Assembly: GCA_029261855.1 (NCBI GenBank)
Contig: JAJDAN010000031.1
Coordinates: 1-64,000 of the forward strand
DNA from: Deltaproteobacteria bacterium
GTDB lineage: Bacteria > Myxococcota_A > UBA9160 > UBA4427
Direction: 5' to 3'
Length of the DNA: 64,000 nt
Part shown: positions 38,372-47,604 of the stretch, piece after piece
Layout: every line of letters starts with the position of its first letter
Position numbering within the stretch: the stretch's first letter is position 1
Made by a program: the position numbers and the translations under genes
The notes under the pieces: generated by a model
The model's database searches: none
The model's input: the letters and a program-made list of their open reading frames with translations, nothing else
What the model was told of the DNA's origin: nothing

Positions 38372-39384
38372 CCGAGCGGGTACGGGATCTCTTTGGAGAC
38401 CGCGTCACAAGCGGCGAGCACGTCGGCAGGCAGGGCCACGTCCGCCGCGGCCAGGCTCTCGTCCAGCTGGGTCGTGTCGGTCGCGCCGATCAGGGTCGAG
38501 CCGACGAAGTCGTGCTGCGCGCTCCAGGCCGTTGCGAGGGTTACCAGCGCGAGACCGGCCTCCTTTGCGATCGCGGTGAAACGCTCCACGGCGGCAAGGC
38601 TGCGCTCGTTGATGAAGCGCGCGGCCATGGCGGCGCCTCGCATCTTGTCCTTGCGGTATCCGGTGAAGCGGGCGCCTTCGGGCCAGTTGCCGTCTGCGTA
38701 CTTGCCGGAAAGCACGCCGCCGGCGAGCGGGCTGTACGGCAGCAGGCTCACTTGCTCGCGGCGACAGACCTCCGCCAGCTCGTCTTCGAAGCGCCGGTTC
38801 AGCAGGCTGAAGTTGTTCTGGATGGTCTCGTAGCGCGCTGTGCCATTGCGGTCCGACGCCCACAGGCTCTTCATGAGCCCATAGGCGTTCTGGTTCGAGC
38901 AGCCCACGTACCGGACCTTTCCTTCTTCGACGAGCCGATCGAGGGCTTCGAGCGTGTCTTCGAGGGGATAGTCGGGGTCGGGCCAGTGGGTCTGGTAGAG
39001 GTCGAGATAGTCGGTGCCCAGGCGACGCAGGCTTTCTTCGACGGCTCGCTCGATGTTGTGGCGGTCGAGCCCGGTGTGCCCCGAGCGCAACGGCCCCAGG
39101 AACCAGCCGCCCCCCGGCCCGGCTACCTTGCTGGCCACGATGACCGAATCACGCGGACGTCCCTGCAGCCACTTGCCGCAGATCTCCTCGGTGCGTCCGG
39201 CGTACCTGGCGTTCGGCGGCACCGGGTACATCTCGGCGGTATCGAGGAGCGTCACGCCCGCGTCGAACGCCTTGTCGAGGATCGCGAGACTGGCGGCTTC
39301 GTCGGCCATGGTGCCGAAGGTCATCGTCCCCATGCCGATCTCGGAGACGACGAGGCCCGTCTTGCCCAGGCGGTTCTGCTTCAA
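38368..39384 (-). CDS. Aldo/keto reductase
   Basis: A 338-residue TIM-barrel NADPH oxidoreductase of the Tas/YajO-like group. It opens MKQNRLGKTGLVVSEIGMG and has catalytic Asp and Tyr in LLDTAEMYP, Lys in VIVASKV, His in LYQTHWPD, and YVGCSNQNAYGL and LLPYSPLAGGVLSGKY. First gene of the five-gene operon that ends with lpxD. It probably reduces carbonyls in the cytosol; the specific role is unclear and may be unrelated to the envelope genes behind it. Confidence 0.9.
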   Translation of the reverse strand: MKQNRLGKTGLVVSEIGMGTMTFGTMADEAASLAILDKAFDAGVTLLDTAEMYPVPPNARYAGRTEEICGKWLQGRPRDSVIVASKVAGPGGGWFLGPLRSGHTGLDRHNIERAVEESLRRLGTDYLDLYQTHWPDPDYPLEDTLEALDRLVEEGKVRYVGCSNQNAYGLMKSLWASDRNGTARYETIQNNFSLLNRRFEDELAEVCRREQVSLLPYSPLAGGVLSGKYADGNWPEGARFTGYRKDKMRGAAMAARFINERSLAAVERFTAIAKEAGLALVTLATAWSAQHDFVGSTLIGATDTTQLDESLAAADVALPADVLAACDAVSKEIPYPLG

Positions 39385-39456
39385 GGGGGGAGACCTCCTG
39401 CAACGCTCAGGAGATCACGCTAGCACTCTCGCGCGAACGGCTGGTGGGCGGTGGGC

Positions 39457-39819
39457 TCACGGCAGGAAGGGGTAGGCGCCGAAGGTCATGTACGTGAGCG
39501 CCGCCTTGCCGGCCTTCTTCGCGAGGTCCGCGATCGCCTTGGCGTAGATCGCAGCCCAGTTCGGCTCTTCGTACTCGGGGCACAGTCGCACCCGCCGTTC
39601 CTTGAGCCGGTCCATGTGGCCGAGCGTGCTCGCGAGCCAGAGATGATCGCCTCGGGAGTCCGCCATCTCGGCGACATTCACGAAGTGGTCGAGCTGTCGG
39701 GTGATCCTTCGGCACTCGGCCTTGTTGCTCGGTACTGCCGTCGCCGGCAGTGCCGAGCAGACCGCGATCAAGACACTCCCGACGAGCAGGACCGAAGAGG
39801 ACGAAGTAATCCGGCGCAT
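39457..39819 (-). CDS. Small exported protein of unknown function
   Basis: A 120-residue protein with a signal peptide (VLLVGSVLIAVCSALPATA), two cysteines (AECRRIT and RLCPEYEEP) that could pair, and a C-terminal hydrophobic stretch after KKAGKAALTYMTFGAYPF. ATG 39819 follows GAGG. I do not recognise the family. It lies 72 bases upstream of the aldo/keto reductase in the same direction. The longer open frame extending upstream to 41748 runs antisense through other genes and is not credible. Confidence 0.6.
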   Translation of the reverse strand: MRRITSSSSVLLVGSVLIAVCSALPATAVPSNKAECRRITRQLDHFVNVAEMADSRGDHLWLASTLGHMDRLKERRVRLCPEYEEPNWAAIYAKAIADLAKKAGKAALTYMTFGAYPFLP

Positions 39820-39974
39820 GTCAGCCTCGCAGTGGGGGGCGTCACGTGTGCTGGGGTCCCGGCGCGCGGAACCCATGACACTCTCATCGGACGAAGCTGC
39901 CGGCTCCTGAAGGCCTGACCTGAAATCCCCCAGGGGCGCGTGCCTCGGGGGCAGGCGGCGGCAGAGATCGCGGC

Positions 39975-41519
39975 TCAGGTGCGATCGAGGATCGCCTCGG
40001 CCTGGCGGTGGGCCAGCGCCATGCCCGTGAACATCGGGTTCACGGACGGACACTGGGGGAAGATGCCCGTGTCCGCGATGTAGAGGTTGTCGAAGTCGTG
40101 GCAGCGGCCGTACTCGTCGACCACACCTCGCGCCGGATCGCCGTGCATGCGTGTCGTGCAGAAGGCGTGGTTGCCACCGCAGACGAGATCGCTGGCCTGG
40201 ATCGGATGGTTCAGCAGCACGTCCGCCTCGTCGCGCGAGTACAGGATCTCGGGCACGCCGTTGACACCCGGGGTGACCTTGGTTGCGCCCGCCGCGAAGT
40301 AGATCTCCGTCAGCACGAACAGTGCGCGCTTCAGGATCGGCACGTCGTCGGGGTGCATGTGCCAGGTGAGCGCGGGGTCGAGGGTGCCGCGCCGCGCGCG
40401 CACCCTGCCCAGGGACTTGTGGGTGCTCGCGATCGCGTCCCACACCGCCATGTTCGGGAAGTCGGCGAAGATCTCCTGCAGCGGGTGCCCGAACCCGGGC
40501 ATGCGCACGGCCATCACGGCGGGCGGCGCCCACAGGGTCTCGAGCTTGAAGCCCTCGTCGAGGAAGTGAAGGCTCTGGTAGCCCTGGGTGGCGCCGAACT
40601 GCGGGGTCGTGGGCTCGGGGAAGAAGCCGGCGATGGCGACGCCGGGGTGGAACTGGAGATTCTCGCCGACCTGACCCGAGCGGTTCGCGAGGTTGCCGCT
40701 GCGCTGCAGCAGGACGGGTGTCGCCATGCACCCGGCCGCGAGCACCACCGTCTTCGCACGCACTGTGAAGCGGTGGCCGAGGCGCCCACTGAAGGGCTCC
40801 GCGACGCGCCCCGTTACGCCGGTGACGCGCGACCCTTCGCGCAGCACCTCCTGCACCTGTACCGACGTGAGCACGCGCGCGCCGTGCCGGATCGCGGCGG
40901 GGATGTAGCTGATGTCCATACTCTGCTTGGCACGATTGCGGCAACCGGTGAAGCACTCCCCGCTGCCGCGGCAGTTGCGAACGTTGCGCGCGATCGGCTC
41001 GCTGCCGTAGCCCAGCGCGTCGCAGCCGTCGCGGAACAGGGTGTTGCGGCGTCCTTGTACTTCTTCCGGCGTGGGCGCGATGCCCAGGAAGTCCGCGACC
41101 TCGTCGTAGTGCCGGTCGAGGGTCTCGCGATTGGTGATCTCGAGGTCGAAACCCGTCGCCCAGCGCTGGAAGACCGCCTCGGGCGGGCGCACGCAGATCG
41201 CCGAGTTGACCAGCGACCCGCCCCCGAGCGCGATGGCCTGCATGGTCGGCAGGATGCTGCCCCGGGTACTGCGGAGCCCGCCTTCGCGCATGGTGCGGGA
41301 CATGGACTTGCTGCCTTCGAGCTCGAACTCCGAGGGAATGAAGGGAGGGCCCTCTTCCAGCAGCACCACACGACGACCGGCCTGCGCGAGCTGATGGGCA
41401 ACGACGGCACCGCAGGGGCCGGATCCCACCACGACCACGTCCGTCTCTTCCTCGAAGTCCCGGTCGTACTCGGCAAAGACCCGAACCTCGCCGCGCGTCG
41501 CCTCCGCTGCCCCCGCCAT
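39975..41519 (-). CDS. GMC-type FAD oxidoreductase
   Basis: A 514-residue glucose-methanol-choline family enzyme. The FAD motif VVVGSGPCGAVVAHQL is near 29-44. GGGSLVNSAI follows, then a Cys-rich loop CRGSGECFTGCRNRAKQS typical of long-chain alcohol/sterol oxidase-type GMC proteins. The catalytic region is GGNHAFCTTRMHGD near the C-terminus, with IADTGIFPQCPSVNPM. It shares a TGATG junction with the membrane-anchored partner upstream, suggesting a two-subunit enzyme. It oxidises an alcohol, possibly a sterol or long-chain substrate; no cytochrome subunit is adjacent. Confidence 0.88.
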   Translation of the reverse strand: MAGAAEATRGEVRVFAEYDRDFEEETDVVVVGSGPCGAVVAHQLAQAGRRVVLLEEGPPFIPSEFELEGSKSMSRTMREGGLRSTRGSILPTMQAIALGGGSLVNSAICVRPPEAVFQRWATGFDLEITNRETLDRHYDEVADFLGIAPTPEEVQGRRNTLFRDGCDALGYGSEPIARNVRNCRGSGECFTGCRNRAKQSMDISYIPAAIRHGARVLTSVQVQEVLREGSRVTGVTGRVAEPFSGRLGHRFTVRAKTVVLAAGCMATPVLLQRSGNLANRSGQVGENLQFHPGVAIAGFFPEPTTPQFGATQGYQSLHFLDEGFKLETLWAPPAVMAVRMPGFGHPLQEIFADFPNMAVWDAIASTHKSLGRVRARRGTLDPALTWHMHPDDVPILKRALFVLTEIYFAAGATKVTPGVNGVPEILYSRDEADVLLNHPIQASDLVCGGNHAFCTTRMHGDPARGVVDEYGRCHDFDNLYIADTGIFPQCPSVNPMFTGMALAHRQAEAILDRT

Positions 41520-42160
41520 CAGCGCTCGTCTCCTCGAAATGACGGATGAATCGGTCCGTTGGGGTCGAGCGGGGTTCCGTCGCTCTCACACAAGTCCGCT
41601 TCGGTCCAATTGATGCTGTCCTTGCGAGCCCCGATTGCGGGATAGAGCAGGTCCGCCTCGACGATCGGCGAGGGGAAGTCGAGGGGCGCCAGCCGCAGAT
41701 GACGCATCGCGATGGGGTGCCCGAGATAGCCCATGGTGAGCACCGCACGCAGCGCGGTAAAGGCCAGACGGCGCAGGAAGAGGCGACTGCGGGACCAACC
41801 GTCGAGCACCGCGACCCGTTGCTCTTCGCTGAGCGACGAGAAGCGCCGACGCCCGCCGCGCCCGGGCGCCGGGAAGAAGATCGTCGCCTGCTCGAAGAGC
41901 ATCAGCATGGCCCGCACCTGCAATCGCAGGTGACGAGGCAGCGACTCGAGAAAGCCGTCCGCATACCCGGGCAGGTCCGCATCGCGCCCCGAAAGCGGGA
42001 TGGCGCCTCCAGCGGGGAACGTCGCCTCGCCGGCGGCCTCGAGGAACGCGACCTCGCGAGGCGCCACGATGCGGTAGGCCCGCCGCGGTTGCGGATAGCC
42101 GAGAAAGATCCGCCAGATCGTGTAGGCGAGAAAGGTCGCGAGAAGGATCCAGAACACCAC
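41519..42160 (-). CDS. Membrane-anchored partner of the GMC oxidoreductase
   Basis: A 213-residue protein with an N-terminal membrane helix (FWILLATFLAYTIWRIFLG) and a helical domain (VAFLEAAGEATFPAGGAIP, LRLQVRAMLMLFEQATIFF). The plan resembles gluconate 2-dehydrogenase subunit 3-like or GMC small subunits. I choose GTG 42160; a second GTG follows at 42157. Its stop shares one base with the GMC start, which supports a complex that anchors the flavoprotein to the membrane. The name is inference from size and position. Confidence 0.65.
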   Translation of the reverse strand: MVFWILLATFLAYTIWRIFLGYPQPRRAYRIVAPREVAFLEAAGEATFPAGGAIPLSGRDADLPGYADGFLESLPRHLRLQVRAMLMLFEQATIFFPAPGRGGRRRFSSLSEEQRVAVLDGWSRSRLFLRRLAFTALRAVLTMGYLGHPIAMRHLRLAPLDFPSPIVEADLLYPAIGARKDSINWTEADLCESDGTPLDPNGPIHPSFRGDER

Positions 42161-42210
42161 GCGCCCGTAGCATAACCGCTCCGGGCGCGACTCGAAGCGG
42201 TGATCCTGTC

Positions 42211-43089
42211 TCAGTCCTGCCCGCCGCCCGAAAACGGCCGGTCCCGCCACCACGGGAAGTATCCGGGCATGTCCTTCGATACCCGCATCTCGAAGCGGGG
42301 AGCGCGTTTCTCGAGGAAGCTCTGCACGCCTTCGCGCGCGTCCGGCGAGCTGCCCATGAAGTGGATCCCCTGGGAGTCGACCCGGTGGGCCTCCATCGGG
42401 TGGTCGGCGCCGAGCATCTTCCAGAGCATGTGACGCGAGAGCGCGACCGACATGGCGCTGGTGTTCTCGGCGATCTCCGCCGCCAGCTCGCGCGCCCGCG
42501 GAAGTAACTGGTCGTGCGACACCACCTCGGATACCAGCCCGGCCTCACGCGCCTCTTCGGCCGGGAACACGCGACCCGTGGCCACCCATTCCATCGCCTT
42601 GCTGATGCCGACGATGCGCGGCAGGAACCAGCTGCTGCATGCCTCGGGGACGATGCCGCGGCGGGCGAACACGAAGCCCATCTTGGCCCGGTCGCTCGCG
42701 AGTCGGATGTCCATGGGCAGGGTCTGGGTGATGCCGACCCCGACGGCGGGTCCGTTGATCGCGGCGATCAGCGGCTTGCTGCAATCGAAGATGCGCAGGG
42801 TCACGCGTCCACCGCCGTCCCGCGGCACCCGGGCGATCTCGTCCGCGCCCTTTCCACCACCGGAGTCGAAGGTCGCGCCGCCACCGCCCAGGTCGGCGCC
42901 CGCGCAGAAGCCACGACCTGCGCCGGTCACGATCACGACGCGCACGTCGTCGTTCTCGTCGATCGCGTCGAGTACGTGCAGGTACTCGTCCATCATCTTG
43001 CCGGTGAATGCGTTGAGGCGATCGGGCCGATTGAGGGTGAGTGTGAAGATCCCGTCGCGGAGGTCGGTGAGGAGGGTCTCGTAGGCCAT
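42211..43089 (-). CDS. Enoyl-CoA hydratase/isomerase family protein
   Basis: A 292-residue crotonase-fold enzyme. ATG 43089 opens MAYETLLTDLRDGIFTLTLNRP, then NAFTGKMMDEYL, the oxyanion-hole segment GRGFCAGADLGGG, and GPAVGVGITQTLPMD. One candidate catalytic acid is in RRGIVPEACSSWFLPRIVG. Family members hydrate or isomerise acyl-CoAs in beta-oxidation or related paths. It is divergent from the phosphodiesterase gene with only 43 bases between, so promoters overlap. It leads a group with the GMC pair 50 bases downstream. Confidence 0.9.
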   Translation of the reverse strand: MAYETLLTDLRDGIFTLTLNRPDRLNAFTGKMMDEYLHVLDAIDENDDVRVVIVTGAGRGFCAGADLGGGGATFDSGGGKGADEIARVPRDGGGRVTLRIFDCSKPLIAAINGPAVGVGITQTLPMDIRLASDRAKMGFVFARRGIVPEACSSWFLPRIVGISKAMEWVATGRVFPAEEAREAGLVSEVVSHDQLLPRARELAAEIAENTSAMSVALSRHMLWKMLGADHPMEAHRVDSQGIHFMGSSPDAREGVQSFLEKRAPRFEMRVSKDMPGYFPWWRDRPFSGGGQD

Positions 43090-43132
43090 GGCCGCGAGCA
43101 TAGCCCCCAGAGCCGGGGTACCGTGGCCGACC

Positions 43133-43624
43133 ATGCGGATCGGCGTCGTCAGTGACACCCACAATCACCTCGGCAACGTGGCCCGCATCGTCGAGCTGCT
43201 GAACGCCGCGGAGATCGACCGGGTCGTGCACACCGGCGACATCACCCAGGCCAAGACTCTCGAGGTGCTCGCGCGCCTCGACGCTCCGCTCCACGCGGTC
43301 TATGGCAACAACGACGTCGGCGAGCGCGAGAACCTCGAGCGCGCGGCATCCCGGTACGGCATCTCGCTCGTCGACCCGCCCCTGCATCTGCATTGGGCCG
43401 AGCAACAGCTCTGTGTGGTCCACGATCCGCGCGACTTCGAGCCCGTGCTCGAGACGGGAGCGCCGTCGCTGATCCTGCACGGTCACGACCATCGCTTTCA
43501 CCTCGAGCAGCGCGAGCGGACCACGATCTTCAACCCGGGTGAATGCGCCGGTCACATGAAGGGGCGCAACGCCATCGGCGTCGTCGATCTCGACGATCTC
43601 AGCTGCGAGCGGCTCTTCTTCTGA
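43133..43624 (+). CDS. YfcE/MJ0936-type metallophosphodiesterase
   Basis: A 163-residue calcineurin-like phosphoesterase. Metal-binding motifs are complete: VSDTHNH at the start, HTGDIT, YGNNDVGE, VVHDPRDFE and LHGHDHRFH. The length fits the small YfcE/MJ0936 cytosolic family. ATG 43133 is chosen because the first metal motif follows after six residues. It precedes the carboxyltransferase gene by 53 bases; in between is a GGAGCCA tandem repeat. The physiological substrate is unknown. Confidence 0.88.
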   Translation: MRIGVVSDTHNHLGNVARIVELLNAAEIDRVVHTGDITQAKTLEVLARLDAPLHAVYGNNDVGERENLERAASRYGISLVDPPLHLHWAEQQLCVVHDPRDFEPVLETGAPSLILHGHDHRFHLEQRERTTIFNPGECAGHMKGRNAIGVVDLDDLSCERLFF

Positions 43625-43677
43625 GCCACCGGAATCCAACGACCCCGAATCAGGAGCCAGGAGCCAGGAGAGCTGTC

Positions 43678-45261
43678 GTGAGCTGGAAGCCGGAAGTCGA
43701 AGAGCTCGCACGCCGTCGCGCCATGGCGCTCGAGATGGGCGGCGAGGAAGCGGTCCAGAAGCAACACGATCGCGGACGACTCACGGTGCGCGAGCGCATC
43801 GGCGCGATCGCCGACCCCGGCAGCTTCCACGAGCACGGGCCGCTCGCCGGCCATGCGGAACGAGACGAGAACGGCCAGCTCGTGGACTTCTCGCCCGCCA
43901 ACTACGTGCTGGGCTTCGCGCGCATCGACGGCCGCCCGGTCGTACTCGGTGGCGAGGACTTCACCCAGCGCGGCGGCTCGCCCTCCCCCGCCGGCCTGCG
44001 CAAGAGCGTCTACTCCGAAGACCTCGCCCTGCGGCACCGCTTGCCGCTCGTCCGCTTCCTCGAAGGCGGGGGCGGCAGCGTCGCGGGAGCGGCCGGCAAC
44101 GCCAGCAAGTCCGGCGCCCGGAAGACGGCAACCCCGCCACCTCGTACCGCCCCGGACGCCGCCTTTGGCGCACCGCGCTTCCTGTCCATCGCGCGGGTGC
44201 TGCGGACCGCGCCCGTATGCTCGGCGGCCCTTGGCGCCGTGGCCGGCTTTCCCGCCGCGCGACTGGCCGCTTCGCACTTCTCGGTGATGACCCGGGACAC
44301 CTCCCAGGTCCTGATCGGAGGACCGGCGCTGGTCGCGCGCGCGCTGGGTGAAGAACTCACCAAGGAAGAACTGGGTGGTGCGCGGGTCCACTCGCGCAGC
44401 GGCGTGGTCGACAACGTCGCCAGCGACGAGCAGGACGCCCTGGACCAGATCCGGCGCTTCCTCAGCTATCTGCCGACCAACGTCGACCAGCTACCCCCGC
44501 GAGTCACACCCGACGACGACCCGGAACGCTGCGAGGAGGCTCTGCTCGAGATCATTCCCCGGGACCGGCGGAAGATCTACAAGATGCGGAAGCTGCTGGC
44601 GGGGGTGGTCGATCGCGACTCACTCTTCGAACTGCGCGCCGGCTACGGACGGTCGCAGATCACGGCCCTTGCGCGCTTGAACGGCCAGTCCGTTGGCATC
44701 CTCGCCAACGACCCGGCCATCTACGGTGGCTCGATGGGCGCCGAAGGTGCCCAGAAGGTCCGCCGCTTCGTCGAGCTGTGCGAGACCTTCCACCTTCCCA
44801 TCTTGAGCTTCGTCGATGAGCCGGGCTTCATGATCGGCGCGGCGTCCGAGGCTTCGGCGACGATCCGCTACGGCGTGGACGCGATCGTCGCGGTGGTGGA
44901 ATCCACGGTGCCGTGGATCAGCATCCATGTCCGCAAGGCCTATGGCGTGGCTGCGGCGGCGCACTTCGGACCCTATGGGACGGTACTGGCCTGGCCCTCG
45001 GCGGAGAGCGGCGCGCTGCCTCTCGAGGGCGGCGTCGCGGTGGCCTTCCGCCGGGAAATCGCGGCGGCCGAGGACCCGGACGCCAAGCGCAAGGAGCTCG
45101 AAGAGAAGCTGTCGCGCGGGCGATCGCCGTTCCCCCGCGCCGAGCTCTTCGGGGTCCACGACCTGATCGATCCGAGGCGCACACGACCGGCGCTATGCGA
45201 GTGGCTGGCGTGGTCCGAGCCACTGCTGGCCCAGCGACTGGCGGGACGCCCGACGCGCTGA
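43678..45261 (+). CDS. Acyl-CoA carboxylase, carboxyltransferase (beta) subunit
   Basis: A 527-residue crotonase-fold carboxyltransferase of the propionyl-/methylcrotonyl-CoA carboxylase beta family: QHDRGRLTVRERIGAIAD, LGGEDFTQRGGS, SVMTRDTSQVLIGGP and the acyl-CoA half IYGGSMGAEGAQKVRRFVEL with LSFVDEPGFMIG. GTG 43678 has a GGAGAG site. No biotin carboxylase or biotin carrier gene adjoins, so the partner is elsewhere. A divergent segment of about 30 residues after GGGGSVAGAAG (GARKTATPPPRTAP) replaces a usually conserved loop. Substrate length cannot be set. Confidence 0.87.
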   Translation: MSWKPEVEELARRRAMALEMGGEEAVQKQHDRGRLTVRERIGAIADPGSFHEHGPLAGHAERDENGQLVDFSPANYVLGFARIDGRPVVLGGEDFTQRGGSPSPAGLRKSVYSEDLALRHRLPLVRFLEGGGGSVAGAAGNASKSGARKTATPPPRTAPDAAFGAPRFLSIARVLRTAPVCSAALGAVAGFPAARLAASHFSVMTRDTSQVLIGGPALVARALGEELTKEELGGARVHSRSGVVDNVASDEQDALDQIRRFLSYLPTNVDQLPPRVTPDDDPERCEEALLEIIPRDRRKIYKMRKLLAGVVDRDSLFELRAGYGRSQITALARLNGQSVGILANDPAIYGGSMGAEGAQKVRRFVELCETFHLPILSFVDEPGFMIGAASEASATIRYGVDAIVAVVESTVPWISIHVRKAYGVAAAAHFGPYGTVLAWPSAESGALPLEGGVAVAFRREIAAAEDPDAKRKELEEKLSRGRSPFPRAELFGVHDLIDPRRTRPALCEWLAWSEPLLAQRLAGRPTR

Positions 45262-45285
45262 GACAGCTCGGCTGGAAGCCGTCCC

Positions 45286-45313
45286 GACTGGACGTTCAGG
45301 ACTGGACGTTCAG
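45286..45313. repeat. 14-base tandem duplication at gene end
   Basis: GACTGGACGTTCAG occurs at 45286-45299 and again at 45300-45313. The second copy contains the stop codon of the rhomboid gene on the minus strand, in the convergent gap. Confidence 0.8.
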
Positions 45314-47604
45314 GAGGACTGGGCCATCAGGACATCGGCGTCGTAGCTGGCCAGGTCCGGATAGCTCGCGAAGGGATTGCCGAGGGCCGCGTCGCGGCTG
45401 GGGAGCGGCGTCGCGCCACTGGCCGCGACGATGTGATCGAGCATCGCGCGCAGCGCGTCGAGTGGAGTTTCCCGATCGGACACGATGCTGCGGGGATCGA
45501 AGCCGTCGCTGCGGAGGCGAACCACCTTGAGCGGCTCGTCGGGCACCGCCAGCCAGTTGAGCACGAGGTCGACGATCAGCACGGGCTTGTCGGCCAGGCC
45601 GCGGACGGCGCCTGCCGCCACGGCTTCGATGCGAGCAAACGGGAGGCGCGTCTTCGAGCCGCCCTCGACCTCCACGAAAATCCCCTCCTCGTCGATCGCA
45701 ACGGGAGCGGCTGCCCGGACCACGAGAGCGCGGCGGGGCGCCTCGAAGGCGCCCTCTCCGAGGTCGATGCCGCCGGTGTCGTCCAGCGGTTCCGTCGTCT
45801 CGGTGGTATCCGTGACGTCCGTGGTCTCCGTGGTCTCGGTGGTGTCCGTGGTCTCGGAAATGTCGGACGACTCGTCGACCACCGCCTCGGCTTCCACCAC
45901 CGGAGCCTCCCCCGCTCCTGCGAGGTCGACGTTGGTGTCGGCGAAGGGCGGCGCGGGCGCTTCGTCGTCATCCGCGAGCCCGCTCCAGTCGAAGCCGCTG
46001 TGCTCGTCCTCGAGCTCGGCGGAAAGATCTTCGACGACACCCGGCTGATTCCAACCCTCCGGGTCCTCGCCAGACAGGCTCTCCCCCTCGCCCAGCTGCT
46101 GGAAGGCGTCCGCTGCAATCGCATGCGGGTCCTGGAGGGGATCGGGCTCGGTCGCGACCGGCGCCGGTCGCGGAGCAGCAGCCCGGGTCGTAGGCGCTTC
46201 TGCCACCGCTGCGGGCGTCGCCGCGGGTGCCGCGTCGGCACGCAGCTCGGCCGCCTCCACCACTTTCTGCATCGCGGCGCGTTCGGATGCTCCGAGCTGG
46301 TCGTCGACGAGCGCCACGGCGGCCGCGCGACCTGCCAGGTCTGAATCGAGGTCGCGCGCTCCCCGCACCACGCGCATGGCCAGCACCGAGGAGAGGGTCT
46401 TGGGACCGTCCACCGCCCACGCGAACGCCTGCAGGGCCGCTTCGTGCTCCTCTTCTCCGAGCAGCGCTTCCCCGACGCGCACCAGCAGGGTTCCCTCCGC
46501 CCGAGGCTCCGTCTCGACCGCAATCATCAGCCACAACGCGCAGGCCTCTTCGCGCCGTCCCGAGCGCAGGGCGTCGCGAATGGCGGCCAACATGGGGGCC
46601 GTCGCTCGTGCCGAAAGACCGGTGCCAGAAGCCACCTGCCACAGCGCGACCGCCGCGTCGTGATTGGCCGCGTTTCGCTTGAGCTCCTGCTCGAGGAGAT
46701 CGAAAGCCGCCTCGACGTTGCCGTGGTCGCGTTCGATGAGCGCCTGCTCGAGCACCGGGTTCGCGACGAGATCCTCCGTGTCGAGCTGACGCTCGAGGAG
46801 CTTGTGCTCGAGGCCGAGCACCCCGATGCCCAGCGCCGCCAGACCCCCGAAGCTGAGGGCGACGGCGTGAACCACGACCGGGGTCGCGTCGAAGTGATCG
46901 ATGGGCAGATCCCGCGCGAGCAGGTATTCGCCGATGATCCAGACGGGCACCACGAGCCAACCCGGAATGGTGAAGCCCTGGAACGAGCGCACCAGGTAGG
47001 CACCGAGAAGCCCCGCCACCAGGCCGCTCGCGCCGATCCACGGAACGCCCGAGTCGCCGTAGAAGACCGTGTAGGTCAGGCGCGTGACCACGGGCAGCAG
47101 CAAGCACAAGGCTCCCAGCAGGATCGAGCCCCAGGCCCCTTCGAGACACAGCGCGGCCAGCACGAAGAAGACCATCGATACGCCGATGGCGAACACACTC
47201 TCGTTCGCGACGAGGTGGCTGAACGTGTTCTCGAGCGGGCTCGAGCCGTCGATGATGCCGAAGCGAAAGCTGGGCAGATCGTGGAGGCTCGCGAAGGCCT
47301 TGCCCTGCGCCTCGTCGAAGCGCTTCTGGGTCTTCTCCTGCATCCGCTCCGACAGGACCGCCACGCCGCCCTGGTCCCGACGCCGGGCGTGGTCCGCGCG
47401 CACCTTTGCCATCTGCTCGCGCCCGATGAAGGGCACGAAGCGCTCACTGACATCGACCTCGGGATTGCGCTCGAACGAGCGGATCGCCGTCTGGATCTCC
47501 GGACTCTCGCTCGCGCGCTGGCCGGGGTCCGGCGCGGTGAAGAGCAACGCGAGGGATCCGCCGAGCAGCAACGCCCCGAGCACGTAGGTCACCCAGGGGT
47601 GCAT
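45310..47604 (-). CDS. Rhomboid-family membrane protein with long C-terminal cytosolic region
   Basis: A 764-residue protein. The N-terminal half has several membrane helices with rhomboid marks: FSHLVANESVF, catalytic Ser in WIGASGLVAGL near 190 and catalytic His in VVVHAVALSFGGL near 243, so it may be an active intramembrane protease. A helical, TPR-like part follows (about 285-480), then an Ala/Pro/Asp-rich linker with a Thr-rich repeat (TTETTDVTDTTETTEP, about 578-605). A compact C-terminal domain (EEGIFVEVEGGSKTRLPF, about 640-750) may be a small beta-domain. ATG 47604 is favoured as it leads directly to the first helix, though its ribosome site is weak. Confidence 0.78.
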   Translation of the reverse strand: MHPWVTYVLGALLLGGSLALLFTAPDPGQRASESPEIQTAIRSFERNPEVDVSERFVPFIGREQMAKVRADHARRRDQGGVAVLSERMQEKTQKRFDEAQGKAFASLHDLPSFRFGIIDGSSPLENTFSHLVANESVFAIGVSMVFFVLAALCLEGAWGSILLGALCLLLPVVTRLTYTVFYGDSGVPWIGASGLVAGLLGAYLVRSFQGFTIPGWLVVPVWIIGEYLLARDLPIDHFDATPVVVHAVALSFGGLAALGIGVLGLEHKLLERQLDTEDLVANPVLEQALIERDHGNVEAAFDLLEQELKRNAANHDAAVALWQVASGTGLSARATAPMLAAIRDALRSGRREEACALWLMIAVETEPRAEGTLLVRVGEALLGEEEHEAALQAFAWAVDGPKTLSSVLAMRVVRGARDLDSDLAGRAAAVALVDDQLGASERAAMQKVVEAAELRADAAPAATPAAVAEAPTTRAAAPRPAPVATEPDPLQDPHAIAADAFQQLGEGESLSGEDPEGWNQPGVVEDLSAELEDEHSGFDWSGLADDDEAPAPPFADTNVDLAGAGEAPVVEAEAVVDESSDISETTDTTETTETTDVTDTTETTEPLDDTGGIDLGEGAFEAPRRALVVRAAAPVAIDEEGIFVEVEGGSKTRLPFARIEAVAAGAVRGLADKPVLIVDLVLNWLAVPDEPLKVVRLRSDGFDPRSIVSDRETPLDALRAMLDHIVAASGATPLPSRDAALGNPFASYPDLASYDADVLMAQSS

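Noticed and set aside
39820-41748. Upstream extension of the small exported protein frame
   Set aside because: It is another frame of the GMC oxidoreductase gene; the signal peptide starts at 39819.
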